This document shows positions 42,293 through 52,849 of a DNA stretch of 64,000 bases, piece by piece. The DNA comes from Lepidostoma basale (Eukaryota > Arthropoda > Insecta > Trichoptera > Lepidostomatidae), in assembly GCA_022606425.2 (NCBI GenBank), contig JAHDVF020000211.1:3906001-3970000 (forward strand), given 5' to 3'. Position 1 is the stretch's first letter, and each line of letters opens with the position of its first letter. A program made the position numbers and the translations under genes. The notes under the pieces were generated by a model. It worked only from the letters and a program-made list of their open reading frames with translations, was not told where the DNA came from and did not search any database.

Positions 42293-42780
42293 ACTAACTA
42301 ACCATCACGCCGTCTCCCCGAAAGGGTAGACAGAAAGAATGGTCTGTCACACTTTAACCGATGCGGCACTCCATCCTTCTCTTTTCTCCCCGCGGGAGAC
42401 GCGGTGTGATGGGTTGCGAACCTCATCGCCACCAACAGGCATCTCCCACGCACACTTCGATCGTCCAACATTCACAAAAAAATGTAATACTAATAATATA
42501 AAATAAAATAACAAAATAAAAATAATTTAACACAAAATGATATTTTTAGATGGTGCACATATTGTCTATTTAATTTATGTTCTACGTATCCACCTTTTTT
42601 TTTTTAAATTAGCAATATTTAGGCACTTAAAACAAACCATCACCAGCAAGAACTTAAAAAGAATATTGAAGAAATTATTCAACCTTTATGTGTATTTGTT
42701 CCTGTGTCAATTTGAATAATTTCTTTGATATAATTTTGAAGTTCTTGCTGGAGTTGAGTTAGGTACCTAATTATTTTAAT
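42293..42780 (-). mobile_element. SINE-z, inverted relative of 36385-36895
   Basis: CATCACGCCGTCTCCCCGAA, GGGTAGACAGAAAGAATGG, ACTTTAACCGATGCGGCACT, GATGGGTTGCGAACCTCATC and CACTTCGATCGTCCAACATT mirror the other copy. It ends past AAGTTCTTGCTGGAGTTGAG and GTTAGGTACCTAATTATTTT, words found again at 62720-62810. Confidence 0.65.
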
Positions 42781-42891
42781 TAAAAGAACGGTTAGTTATT
42801 ATAGGAGAAAATATTAAAGACGAAAAATATAATAATAAAAAATAATGACAATAATAAAAACAGTAATTAGAAGGAACAATTACTCATAAAA

Positions 42892-43615
42892 CTAACTAAC
42901 TAACTAACCATCACGCCGTTTCCCCGGAGGGGTAGGCAGAGAGGATGGATCGCCACAATGGCCTGTTTTGGCATACCTCTCGGGCTTCCTCTACATTCAT
43001 ACATCGTAAAATACACGCATGTCGATTATTCCGACTTCGAATGTGGCCGCCTTTTAGTAATTGATTGATTTGGTCATGCCGTGTTTTTCTCGGTCGTCCT
43101 CGGCTTCTTTTTCCACTCACGCGACTTGTGTACAACTTTTAACCATTCTACTTTCATCCATTCGTTCCATATGTCCAAACCATCTCAGGGATCCTTTTTT
43201 AATTTTATTCATGATGCAGTCATCTGCCTTACATTACTTTCTTATTTTATCGTTCGGTATTCTATCGTGCAACGTTTCCCGCACATTCTTCTTAGTGATC
43301 TCATTTCTACGGCGTTTATCCTGCTTTCATCCTTCTTTTGCCAGCTCCAAGCTTCACTTCCATACATGAGGGTTGGCACTAGAACTCCATTGTGTACTGC
43401 CATTACTCATGTTTATTCATGATGCAGTCATCTGCTTTACATTACTTTCTTATTTCATCGTTCGGTATTCTATCATACAACGTTTTCCCCCACATTCTTC
43501 TTAGTGATCTCATTTCTACGGCGTTTATCCTGCTTTCATCCTTCTTTTGCCAGCTCCAAGCTTCACTTCCATACATGAGGGTTGGCACTAGAACTCCATT
43601 GTGTACTGCCATTAC
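42892..43615 (-). pseudogene. RTE-a 3' half with a 200 bp direct duplication
   Basis: 3' end CATCACGCCGTTTCCCCGGA, then the antisense of RWFGHME and YGSEAW regions. The block 43208-43406 (TTCATGATGCAGTCATCTGC to TGTGTACTGCCATTAC) is repeated at 43416-43615 with few changes, offset 208 bp. Long plus-strand frames across both copies are antisense shadows. Confidence 0.8.
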
Positions 43616-43672
43616 AGATATTTTTAGATATTTTTACAGATATATTTACAGATATTTTCAGATATTTTTTAT
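43614..43672. repeat. Short tandem repeat (AGATATTTTT-like)
   Basis: ACAGATATTTTTAGATATTT and further units of 10-14 bp, about five in a row. Confidence 0.7.
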
Positions 43673-43679
43673 TTTTAGT

Positions 43680-44125
43680 TGTCTAAAACTGGTCAGTCAT
43701 CCGCTAGCAATATGTGATTATGTTAATTCTGAAACTTCCTTATTCAAACACGTTATTATTATACAATAATTCGTTTGTTTACCATTCGCGCAATTGCATA
43801 TGCCGATTCATGGCATCGCGAATAGGAGGTGTCAATCTGAATTCTGCGGAGAGCGTATATTCGATTTATGGCGATTCTCATCTCATCTCCGCGCCATTCA
43901 TCTCCCGTCTCTGTGCGCGTTCGGCCGCCATCAATAGCCGAGTAACGGACCGAGACAGCCGGTATTCACGGCTCTTGGATGCATCTCTCGACTCTCGATA
44001 ATTCACATCGCATCGGTCAAGGGTATTCCGGAGCTTATTAGATTGTTTCTAATCAAATGAGATTTCGTTGCCTCTGCAGCACAATGCATTCGACCATTTT
44101 GTGAAACATGATTTTCATTATGATT
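43680..44125. other. Unique, GC-richer DNA
   Basis: 43790-44060 (GCCGCCATCAATAGCCGAGT) has more CpG than its flanks and matches no repeat. A plus-strand frame of about 90 codons has no motif. Possibly host DNA. Confidence 0.35.
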
Positions 44126-44129
44126 TGTT

Positions 44130-44355
44130 CAATAATTAATACGAATAAAAACGTCTCTTTTGTAAAAGTTTTATTATACCTAGTTTATGAGTATGACATA
44201 TTTCGCCTTTCTAAAGTATTATCAAATGTCTTTGTCTATATTGACTTAGAAAGGCGAAACATATCATACCCATAAAGTATAATAAAACTTCTAGAAAACA
44301 TACATTTTTATTATTACATATCGAGTTTTACGTCATTGATCATGAACAATAAATA
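44130..44355. repeat. HhFB-A foldback, decayed
   Basis: ATTAATACGAATAAAAACGT and CATATTTCGCCTTTCTAAAG pair with AGAAAGGCGAAACATATC and AAACATACATTTTTATTA. The TTGATAA box of the right arm is deleted (only TTGACTTAG remains). Confidence 0.65.
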
Positions 44356-44439
44356 TTTTTGTTAATTTAATTTATGAAGAAATTGTGAACAAACTGTCGT
44401 TATAAAACTAACTAAACATCACGCCGTCTCCACGAAAGT

Positions 44440-44770
44440 CAAGTCAGAAGTCAGAACAAAAAGTCTCCTAAGAATCAAATAAATGAAAACTCTCCGATCC
44501 GTTGCGGGAACGACACTCCAAGACAAAGTAAGAAATTCTTAAATAAGAAAGATCTGCAATGTGGAAGATGTCGTGCGATTGGGAAAACTGCGAAGATGCT
44601 ACTGGAGAGATCACGTGGAAAGAGCATGTTCTGAAAGAGTGATAAATTAAGCCGCAAATATAGTACTAACGGGAAATCGACCTCCAGGAAGATCACCCAA
44701 AAATATGGTGAGACAGTTGGACATCTACATCCCAGGAACAGGCTCCGAGAAATAACAGGACCCAGTCCTA
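44440..44770 (+). pseudogene. RTE-d LINE 3' fragment
   Basis: Frames give KTLRSVAGTTLQDKVRN, a stop, NVEDVVRLGKLRRCYWRDHV and ER, then NRPPGRSPK, the same order as at 52190-52530. Broken by stops. The minus-strand frame is a shadow. Confidence 0.65.
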
Positions 44771-44984
44771 AATAAAGCAGAAAAAAAGATCCCCATAGAC
44801 ATATCTCAAATGTTCCGACTAAGGTTTTCATGGTTTCTTCATGTAGGTATAAGGCAAATAATAACAATTAGTAATATCCTTGAATTAAACACAATCATGG
44901 ATAATAATAAAGAAATCAGTAGAGAAAAAAAACGCTACGTTTATAAGTTTGAATCTGTGTTCAATATAGCACCAGACTCATAAA

Positions 44985-45265
44985 AGATACTCCAAAAAAA
45001 TCCTTTTTAACACAACATCTCAATAAACTTCACTAGCTTAAATGTCCCGAAATAATTCAGTATAAACTCTGTCGAACAGTCTTTAGCGCTACATTGAATG
45101 TCACTATGTTATATTATCCGTATTATTTATAACCGACAGACTAAATTCAAGAAGTTCCACACTTTGCTCACCCCACTTTTTGGCAATTGAATGATTAGTT
45201 GAGCCGAAATGTTGCTTCAGCACAAATTTCGGAGATTGAATCTCTACGGTAGCTGGCCCTCTAGT
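44985..45265 (+). pseudogene. L2-b ORF end, decayed
   Basis: AACACAACATCTCAATAAAC, CAGTATAAACTCTGTCGAAC, GATTAGTTGAGCCGAAATGT and AAATTTCGGAGATTGA align with 53718-53960 of the long copy, with stops, a deletion and an inserted piece. Confidence 0.7.
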
Positions 45266-45299
45266 TTTAAACAATAAAAAATATATTTAATAATAATAA

Positions 45300-45815
45300 T
45301 CATCATCATCAGCCTTAAGAAGTACAGTGCTGGACATAGGCCTCCCTTCCCGACTCCCACAACTCTCTATCTCTATATCCGCTCTGTGCCATTGACCTCC
45401 TGCAACTCTCTTGATGTCATCAGAGCATCTGGCTTGAGGTCTTCCAGGATTTCTCAGTCGCCAATCCAGGGGCGTCTTGTCCACCGATCATCCGTTGTCC
45501 TCGCTGTATGGCCGGCCCAATTCCACTTCAACGAGGCTTCTTTGTACGCTACGTCCGCAACTTTGGTCCTTTCTCTGATCCATTCATTTCGCTTCCTGTC
45601 TCGCAGACTGTTGTTTTACATCCTCCTCTCCATTGCCCACTAGGTCACTTGGAATTTCTGTATTGTTCATCTTGTGAACGTTACTAATTCCAGCCCGTAT
45701 ATCAGTACTGGGAGGATGCACATGTCCAATATATTTTACTTCAGGTGGTTCGCGAATCTTCTGGATATAGGACAGTTTACCGAAAGGAGCCCATGCAAGA
45801 CCCCGGCTTCTTGTA
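45300..45815 (-). pseudogene. RTE-d LINE 3' fragment
   Basis: CATCATCATCAGCC (tail complement), AGTGCTGGACATAGGCCTCC (antisense of the GLCPAVD-type 3' word), TCCAGGATTTCTCAGTCGCC, CCAATTCCACTTCAACGAGG. A minus-strand frame (45484-45287) reads MDKTPLDWRLRNPGRPQARC then W. Typical RTE 3' region. Confidence 0.65.
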
Positions 45816-46112
45816 ATATTAAATAATATGGTTTATAGAGAGTAAAGAATTAATCATTTCATCTCCCTTCAAACTTTAGGTGCGTCATTATTTAGAATTT
45901 TACCAATGTGATCATAAAGACGAGGATGGAGGTTTATATTTAATAGTGACATTTGATTCGAGTCGCCTTCTTAATATAATATTTCTCTGTATGCAAAATT
46001 AAATAATTATTAATTATCCTAGAGATTTGAGGTCTAGTTTGAAAAAATAACATGTACAAATATTACATCTTTCAATTAAACAGTTCATTGTTTTGGTCGA
46101 AAGACTATGATA

Positions 46113-46556
46113 TTTATTACTGTTAAAATTTAAATCACTGTTATAATATCACAATTTCTTTTTAATCTCTGAGAGTGTCGCGACAGCTGTTTTGCCAACC
46201 GATTTTGGCATCATCAGGTGTTACAATAAACTTTTTAGTGTACAATAAGCTTTTTATTTTATTTACTCCAAATAATCCAATTGCCTTTTTTTTTAAATAA
46301 ATAAAAAATAAATAAATGAAATGAAATGAAAACAGCTAAGGTGGGTAACCTTCTATGTATATGTTTCTTTAACTATTTGTTAGTTTGTATTTGTATTAAT
46401 AATCAGTGTATGTTACCCTTATAACAAAAATAAATAAATATTAATATTGTAACACCGATGATGATGCCAACATCGGTTGGCGAAACAGCTGTCGCGACAC
46501 TCTCAGAGATTAAAAAGGAATTGTGATATTATAACAGTCATTTGAATTTTAACAGT
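46113..46556. repeat. HhFB-E hammerhead foldback
   Basis: TATAATATCACAATTTCTTT, CTCTGAGAGTGTCGCGACAG pair exactly with CTGTCGCGACACTCTCAGAG and TTGTGATATTATAACAG at the right. The left arm, minus strand: CTGATGA, T, GCCAA-AATCGG-TTGGC, AAAACAGCTGTC (G12 to A). The right arm: same stem II and GAAACAGCTGTC, but the first box reads ATGATGA after a 3-base insertion. Each arm has a different single defect. Confidence 0.8.
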
Positions 46557-46559
46557 AAC

Positions 46560-47185
46560 ATCTTTCAATTGTTTTATTTTTTAATGACGTTTAAATTTTT
46601 TTTTTAAATATTACTATTTCTACGATAGTTGTAAGATAACGTTTTTTTTGTTTCGATTATTTATGTCGTCTTCACTCTGCTTTAACGTGTCGTTCGGAAT
46701 AACCCTGTAAAGCCAAGCCCTTTTGACATTATCCGGGCTATACGAGTATGTCCAATGCCACGCCACTGCACTCACTCAGCCTTTCGAATGCGAGATATTT
46801 AGACTATCAATGGAGAAATACATTATTGAATTTTGAATACCATTCCGAGGTCGTCTTCAATTGCCAAATCACCATATGCACAACAATAGAAGTATAGGCT
46901 ATTTTTTTTACGTAATCTTTTTTGCCTCCATCGACTCCTCGATAGTCAAGGACTTAATCGAGATCTCGAATATATATCGAGGCTTAGCGGCGGGTAACCG
47001 AGGCTGGTCCATTGTCATTGTTTCAAATGTCATAACGGCAGATTCTGACAAGTCACGTGGAGACCGAAGGTGCTTATTACTCTTGAGTGTAATTTCATTT
47101 TTTTCCCTACAAAAATAGGCTAACGAGATAAGTAAATTGTTCTACAAATTTTCCCGTACGTTTTATTGTAATATCATAATATTAA
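46560..47185. other. Unique DNA, GC-richer part
   Basis: 46680-47110 matches no repeat in the window and contains TCGAGATCTCGA, a palindrome. A plus-strand frame of about 85 codons has no motif. Confidence 0.35.
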
Positions 47186-47497
47186 ACTAACTAACTAACT
47201 AACTAACCATCACGACACCACACTGCTCTGTCCTGGCATACCTCTATAGATTTCTTTACATTCGTACATCATATCATGCACGCTCGTCGATTTTTCCGAC
47301 ATCGAATATGACAGCCTTTCAATATTTGATTAATTTGGTCATGCCATGCTTTCCTTGGTCTTCCAAGGCTTCTTTTTTTTACGTATACAACAGGTCGCTT
47401 GAACCCAATTACTGTATACAATTTGTTTTTAAGCTGATATATTGATTCTCGTGACATGTGATAGGTAGCTAATCTATCGCCATTTTATTGTCACAAA
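47186..47497 (-). mobile_element. RTE-a 3' end abutting a SINE-t 3' part
   Basis: 47186-47372: AACTAACTAACTAACTAACC, CTGTCCTGGCATACCTCT, AATTTGGTCATGCCATGC. 47378-47497: ACAACAGGTCGCTTGAACCC, GTATACAATTTG, CATTTTATTGTCAC, the SINE-t tail and body without its head. The two meet at a T-rich run. Confidence 0.65.
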
Positions 47498-47540
47498 ATA
47501 ATCAAAAAGATTGATTATTAAGAAACAAATGTTTATAATT

Positions 47541-47860
47541 AAATCAAATCAAATCAAATCAATTTATTTACTCAAAAGACATTACAAACAGCATTAATGT
47601 TTAAAGCATCTATTGAGACAAGGTAAAATATTATATGCATACAAAATAATACCAGGAACGCATGAGACATAGTTCGACATTAGGAAGACAATATACTTTC
47701 TAAAGTCAAAAGTATTTGTCTACAAAACGTAATTTCACTAATACGAAATACGTCGATCTCCGAGGAAACCACGTTCAGTAGACTAATTGCTCTTCCCACC
47801 GGTGTCACCAGAGACATATTGGTTCTGGCGGCCGGTAGACGGTACGATGATTGACTTTTA
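47541..47860 (-). pseudogene. Joc-c 3' end
   Basis: ATCAAATCAAATCAAATCAA tail complement, then the antisense of SEIDVF and TNMSLVTPVGRAISLLN (minus frame 47865-47680). Closer to the 3.7-4.3 kb copy than to the 41 kb copy. Confidence 0.7.
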
Positions 47861-47869
47861 ATCAATATA

Positions 47870-48520
47870 ATAACTAACTAACTAACTAACCATCACGCCA
47901 TTTTCCCGGAGGGGTAGGCAGGAGGATGGATCGCCACATTGTTCTATACTGACATAACTCTCGCACCTCTTCTACATTCACACATCGTGACATGGATGCT
48001 CGTCGATTGTTCCTACTTCGAACATGGCCGCCTTTCATTAATTGTATAATTTGGTCATGCCATGTCTTCCTTGGCCTTCCTTGACTTCTTTTTCCATTCA
48101 CACTACTTGTATATATCTTTTAACCATTCTTCCCTCATTAATTCGTTCCATATGACCAAACCATTTTAGTGACCCGTTCTTGATTTTATTTATCACGCAT
48201 TCATCCGCTTTACATTCCTTTCTTACTTAATCATTAGATATTCTATCATACATTGTTTTTCTGCACATCATTCTTAGTGACCTCATTTCTACGGCATTTA
48301 TCCTACTTTCATCCTTCTTCTGCCAACTCCAAGCTTCACTTCCATACATAAGGGTCGGCACTAGAACTCCATTGTGCACTGCCATCTTTGCTTTAGTCGA
48401 TATATTTCTGTTTGCGGTAATGACTTTGAGTGCACCATTTATTTTGTTTCCAGCTCCAACCCTTCCTCCGATATCTTTCTCCATTTTTCCATCTCTTGTA
48501 AACATGCTTCAATATAATAC
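47870..48520 (-). pseudogene. RTE-a 3' half
   Basis: CATCACGCCATTTTCCCGGA at the 3' end; a minus frame (48505-48227) encodes GRVGAGNKINGALKVITANR, KAKMAVHNGVLVPTLMYGSE and VEMRSLRMMC. Matches 39790-40030 of the long copy. Confidence 0.85.
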
Positions 48521-48870
48521 ACCACAAGAATATCGACATTGTACACACATTGATGTTTTACTATGATTACTTTGTCATGGACTATTTCTTCGTTTATTCA
48601 ATATACGTGCCTATACATTTTCGTATACAGGCATTTTCTATTCAGAAACCTTAACCATTAACACGTTTGAGTAAAGAATTTCCAAGTTTAAGATGCAATA
48701 AACAGTTTTCTGACTCCTCTTCTTGGGTCAAGCATGCAGGTCGCTTAGCCTATCAAGATTTAATTACACCATCAAATGGCACAATTGAAAATTTAAGGCG
48801 CAAAGTTCAGGCATAAACACTTCAGAATATAAAAATTATTCATTATTTTTAGTAAGATGGTGTATGTGAC
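48521..48870. other. Unassigned DNA
   Basis: No gene. 48700-48800 (CTTCTTGGGTCAAGCATGCA) has no match that I can see. Confidence 0.3.
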
Positions 48871-48874
48871 TCTT

Positions 48875-49430
48875 CTTTCTCTTTGCCATTTCCCATCATC
48901 TGGGGTCGGCCCTCCTCGTACGAAAACGCCAAACTTTCCTATTTTCACTCATTTCCACTGTCAGGTTCTCGCGTTGGAGCTCCTTTTCCATGTTGGCCCA
49001 CCATGTTGCCATTGGGCGACCTCTTCTTCTTGGTTTTGTGGGAATACTGAGGGCTTTTTGGACAATGTGCTCGCTGTCTCATCGCATCACATGACCGTAC
49101 CACCGGAGTCGAGATTCTCTTAATTTTTCCGTTATTGGGGCAACCTTAAAGCTACCCCTCACGTATTCGTTCCTAACGTGGTCCAGCCTTGTGACGCCTC
49201 CAGCCCACCTCAACATTTTCATCTCGGCAGCGTGGACTCGACTTTCGTGGACTTTTTTGTTGGTCCAGCACTCTGCTCCATATAGCATGGCGGGCCTCAC
49301 TGCAGTCTTGTAGACTCTGCCCTTAGTTCTGATTGGAATTTTCGGATCACACAGGACACCTGATAGAGACCTCCACTTGAGCCAGGCGGTGTTTGTCCTG
49401 TGTTTGACATCAGTGTCTACGTTGGTCTAA
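48875..49430 (-). pseudogene. RTE-d LINE 3' fragment, another subfamily
   Basis: The minus frame 49300-49079 encodes MRPAMLYGAECWTNKKVHES, AAEMKMLRWAGGVTRLDHVR and RLRWYGHVMR, the RTE-type C-terminus. Farther on, CTTCTTCTTGGTTTTGTGGG and CCATCATCTGGGGTCGGC complete the 3' region. 5'-truncated and GC-richer than its surroundings. Confidence 0.75.
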
Positions 49431-49444
49431 GATGGTGTATGTGA

Positions 49445-49655
49445 CTACTCAATTTATTGTTTCTTGAACAATGATGTAAACTCCGTATTAAATAATTAAT
49501 TCAATTAAAAACTTCTGCTTTCTAGAATTTTTATTATAGTTTATGGAAATGACATATTGAAATCAAATCAAATCAAAACAAATCAGTTTATTTTCTCAAA
49601 AGATATTACAAACAACAATTATGGTTTAAGGCATCTATTGAGAACAGATAAAACA
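49445..49655. repeat. HhFB-A arm interrupted by a Joc-c tail
   Basis: 49450-49558 is a left arm (TTGTTTCTTGAACAATGATG to TTATGGAAATGACATAT). From 49560 a minus-strand Joc-c 3' UTR begins (GAAATCAAATCAAATC, TTTTCTCAAAAGATATTACA). The junction is inside the conserved GACATGTTTCG word. Confidence 0.65.
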
Positions 49656-49659
49656 TAAC

Positions 49660-50200
49660 CAACTAACTAACTAGCCATCACGCCGTCTCCCCGAAGGGGT
49701 AGGCACAAAGAATGGACTGCAACACTTTTCTTTCCTGACATATTTCTCTCGCTTCCTCAACATTCATACATCGTGTCATGCACGCGCGTCGATTTCTCGG
49801 ACACCTCACATGGCCGACATTCAATATTTGATTTATTTGATCGTGCCACGTTTTCCTCGGTCTTCCTCTATTTCTGGTTCCATTTACATCATCAACATAT
49901 AATTTTTTTACCATTCTTTCTTCATTCATTCTTTCCATATTTCCAAACCATCTTAATGATCCTTTCATTATTTTGTTCATGACACCATCATTCGCACCGC
50001 ATTCACTTCTTATATTTTCATTCGACACTCTATCATATACAGAGTATCCACACATTCGTCTAAGAGATCTCATTTCTACTGCATTTATTCTACTTTTATC
50101 CTTCTTTTGCCAGCTCCATGCTTCGCTTCCATACACAAGGGTCGGTAGAAGAACACCGTTAATATTATCATCGCAGAAAATAGTTCTCATCTTATTAAAG
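49660..50200 (-). pseudogene. RTE-a 3' half
   Basis: CATCACGCCGTCTCCCCGAA at the 3' end. The minus frame from about 50160 down to 49678 encodes LLPTLVYGSEAWSWQKKDKS, MKGSLRWFGNMERM, KTWHDQINQIL and the end QSILCAYPFGETA. This copy is open to the natural ORF stop. 5'-truncated. Confidence 0.85.
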
Positions 50201-50595
50201 GCAGCCCGAGCTGCTTCCGAGAAAAACATAAGATTGTTTAAAGCATTAATAACGACAAATAACCTAGATAGATACATAACAAAACCACTGATGATCCCCA
50301 CACAATAATACTGACTACTGACTACTGACATAGCTGATACTCGGAAATGCAAAGTTCATTACGGATCAGCGACGAGTACTCTCGGAGTTTATTTACCGAT
50401 CTTTAGAAAGCTGTCAATAGTCGACACTGCAGTGCGCCACAGACACCTGTCTATTCGATGGCGACTTCTATGCAAATCCGGACAATGGACCAAATAAAGA
50501 TTAGATCTCTGATCCCGGCGGATACCGTTAAGCATCAAAACTATTGATCTCTGTTTTCACATAGGGATGTACCGCTAATATTAGCTGCAATTCGG
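50201..50595. other. Unassigned DNA
   Basis: No gene. 50330-50530 is unique-looking and slightly GC-richer. Confidence 0.3.
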
Positions 50596-50597
50596 AA

Positions 50598-50760
50598 AAG
50601 TTCAATTTTTCTTCTATATTCGCCTTCACTTTGTGTTGTGGATTCAAATTTGAATAAATATAATTATACTTTGTATTACAACACTTTTTATTTTCACTGA
50701 ACTCAGACATGTTTCGGTTACAAGTAACCTTTATCAATGTATACAATTTGAACAATCAAA
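50598..50760 (-). repeat. HhFB-B-type left arm with U3/A8 hammerhead core
   Basis: Tail TTCTTCTATATTCGCCTTCA and outer arm as in family B, then on the minus strand TTGATAA, A, a perfect stem II GGTTAC-TT-GTAACC, GAA, ACATGT, C. Stem I begins CA/TG. The right arm is absent. The overlapping minus-strand frame is not a gene. Confidence 0.65.
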
Positions 50761-50844
50761 TAAAATAGAGCGGTCACCTATATACCAAATGTGGAAAGGG
50801 GATAATTAGGATTGAGGAGAGGGAACATGTATTATTATTTTTTT

Positions 50845-51068
50845 TTCTTGTATACAACAGGTTTGAACCCAATTACTGTATACATACACATTATTTTTAG
50901 CGATTATATTGATGATTCTCATGACATGTGATAGGTAGCCAATCTATCGCCATTTTATTGTCACGCGAATTCTACACCTGGGTGTGACAATCACACTGCC
51001 ATCGCCGGGAATCGAACCCGGAACCTTCTGTATGGAAGTCAGAGCTCTTACCACTCTGCCACGAAGGT
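50845..51068 (-). mobile_element. SINE-t
   Basis: Minus strand: CCTTCGTGGCAGAGTGGTAA, perfect B box GGTTCGATTCC, body, ATAGATTGGCTACCTATCAC and tail. One of the better-preserved heads. Confidence 0.8.
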
Positions 51069-51117
51069 TGTGTAACGGGAACATATCGAGTGGTAGGGGA
51101 ACAATTACGATTCTATC

Positions 51118-51260
51118 TCCATTTGGTCTGGTGCAGAATTCATGTGACAATTAAATGGCGATAGATTGGCTACCTATCACATGTCACGAGATTTGATTTA
51201 AAATGATAGATATCGATCGTCACAAAATGATAGTCACGAGAATCAAAATGATAGCAATAC
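51118..51260 (+). mobile_element. SINE-t 3' part
   Basis: TTTGGTCTGGTGCAGAATTC, AATGGCGATAGATTGGCTAC, CACATGTCACGAG, headless. Near-inverted to the previous copy. Confidence 0.6.
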
Positions 51261-51264
51261 CATT

Positions 51265-51790
51265 AACATCGATTTGGCTTGCTATGTAATGAAATAAAGA
51301 GCGATTTGACAAATTAATCATAATAATATTATATAATATTAGTAAAAAAAAAACTCGTTTAAAGAATTATTATTTAATGATTTGAGTATTAAAATTTGAT
51401 TAAATATATTGATTTGTTATTAGAACATCACTAGTGTGCCCACTGGTACCTGATGTACATACGATTTTCAGACAAAATACAAATAAAGACTTTATTATTG
51501 TACAGGGAACCAAGATATTGACTTTCGGTCATAGGTACATAAAATATAATGCTATCAGAAGTTGCATTTAGCCATTTTCGGCTGGGTGTATTAATACGAG
51601 TAAGTACACATGAAAACTAATACAATAGTTTTAAAAAACAATTTTGCAGAGTGTTTGATGTAGCCGAAATTGATATTATTCAGTTTCCTGAATTAGTACG
51701 CTATTACCTTTACCGTGCTTCAAAAAAACTTAAAAATTAGAACCAACTAGTCATCTTATTTTATATTTAAAAAATAATGTCTTGCTTTGT
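51265..51790. other. Unassigned AT-rich DNA
   Basis: No gene or recognised repeat. Confidence 0.4.
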
Positions 51791-51792
51791 CT

Positions 51793-51895
51793 TTTCCTTT
51801 TTTATATACTTTGTATATACAACACTAACTTTAAAAAAAATTAAATTATTATATATATCAGACATGTTTCGGACAACCGGTCCTTCTATGGTATG
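51793..51895. repeat. HhFB-B left arm, truncated
   Basis: TTTTTATATACTTTGTATAT, ACAACACTAAC, then CAGACATGTTTCGGACAACC and GGTCCTTCTATG. The arm stops within the CUGANGA box. Confidence 0.65.
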
Positions 51896-52189
51896 GAAAA
51901 AATAGAAGAAATAATGTCTTTCTGTTCGTTCCCTATGCGTTTGCGCATCGTTCTTCCGATTTCATTGAAACTTTGTACAGTTGTTGTTAGCAATATTGGC
52001 ATTACAACTGAATATCTGGAATATGAATTTGGAGCCGACAAAGTTTAAAAAAACATTGCAAGAGTAATAAAAATGAAAATGATAAGTTAAAAATGAAATT
52101 AAAATGAGCTAGAAATATTTTAGAACTACACATTTTTTTTTAAATTAATTCATATGTATACTTAAACTCAAAGATTCACAATTCATAAG

Positions 52190-52530
52190 AATGAAACGTA
52201 TCATGATGTATGGAATAAAGGTCAGAGCCGATACCAAACGAACTAAGAACCTTCTTAGAGTAGCAGAAATGCGAACCCTACGCTCCATCGCAGGCAAAAC
52301 CCTCAGCGATCTGATTAGAAATGAAACGATAAGGTCGGTCTGTGATGTCCAGGACATAGTAAGATGGGGAAGAAACAGAAGGCGCTTTTGGAGAGACCAC
52401 GTGAACCGCATGGATAATACAACAATTGCAAACCTTGTTAAAGAAGCAAGAGATTATCAGGAAGGCCGCCACAGAGATGCAGAGATGGCTGGACATCATC
52501 ATCCCAGGACAGCCCAATGTAACAAACAGG
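52190..52530 (+). pseudogene. RTE-d LINE ORF2 C-terminus
   Basis: The open frame encodes MKRIMMYGIKVRADTKRTKN, LRVAEMRTLRSIAGKTLSDL, DVQDIVRWGRNRRRFWRDHV and NRM, then EAEMAGHHHPR-like residues (DAEMAGHHHPRTAQ) before an AGGAGGAAGAAGAAGAAGAA tail. It is the C-terminal end of an RTE-type ORF2, with polymerase missing. Confidence 0.75.
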
Positions 52531-52572
52531 TCATACGACCTAAGCTAACAGGAGGAAGAAGAAGAAGAAGAA

Positions 52573-52812
52573 AACGTATATTTTCTAGTAGTTTATTACA
52601 ATTTAGCGAAAGAAATGTTTAAAATGTCTAAGGCAATATTATTTGATAATGTTTTAGACAGGCGAACATGTCATTCCCATAAATTTGATAATGCTTTAGA
52701 CAGGCGAACATGTCATTCCCATAAATTCTAGAAAAAAACTTCTAGAAAACAGACGTTTTCATTTGAATTCATTATTGAATATTGAGTTTTACATCATTGT
52801 TCAAGAAACAAT
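52573..52812. repeat. HhFB-A foldback with a 42 bp tandem repeat of its core
   Basis: Left arm remnant TTCTAGTAGTTTATTACAAT and GTCTAAGGCAATATT. The right arm core block (TTTGATAATGTTTTAGACAG to CATTCCCATAA) occurs at 52641-52682 and again at 52683-52724. Both have GCGAACATGTC, one A short of GAAAC. The outer right arm with TCATTGTTCAAGAAACAATT follows. Confidence 0.7.
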
Positions 52813-52849
52813 TAATTAAAAATAAATACAATCCGCCTACAGACGTTTC

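Noticed and set aside
43061..43769. Plus-strand frames of 100-125 codons
   Set aside because: They are antisense to a minus-strand RTE-a copy and its duplication. The RTE-a motifs are on the other strand.
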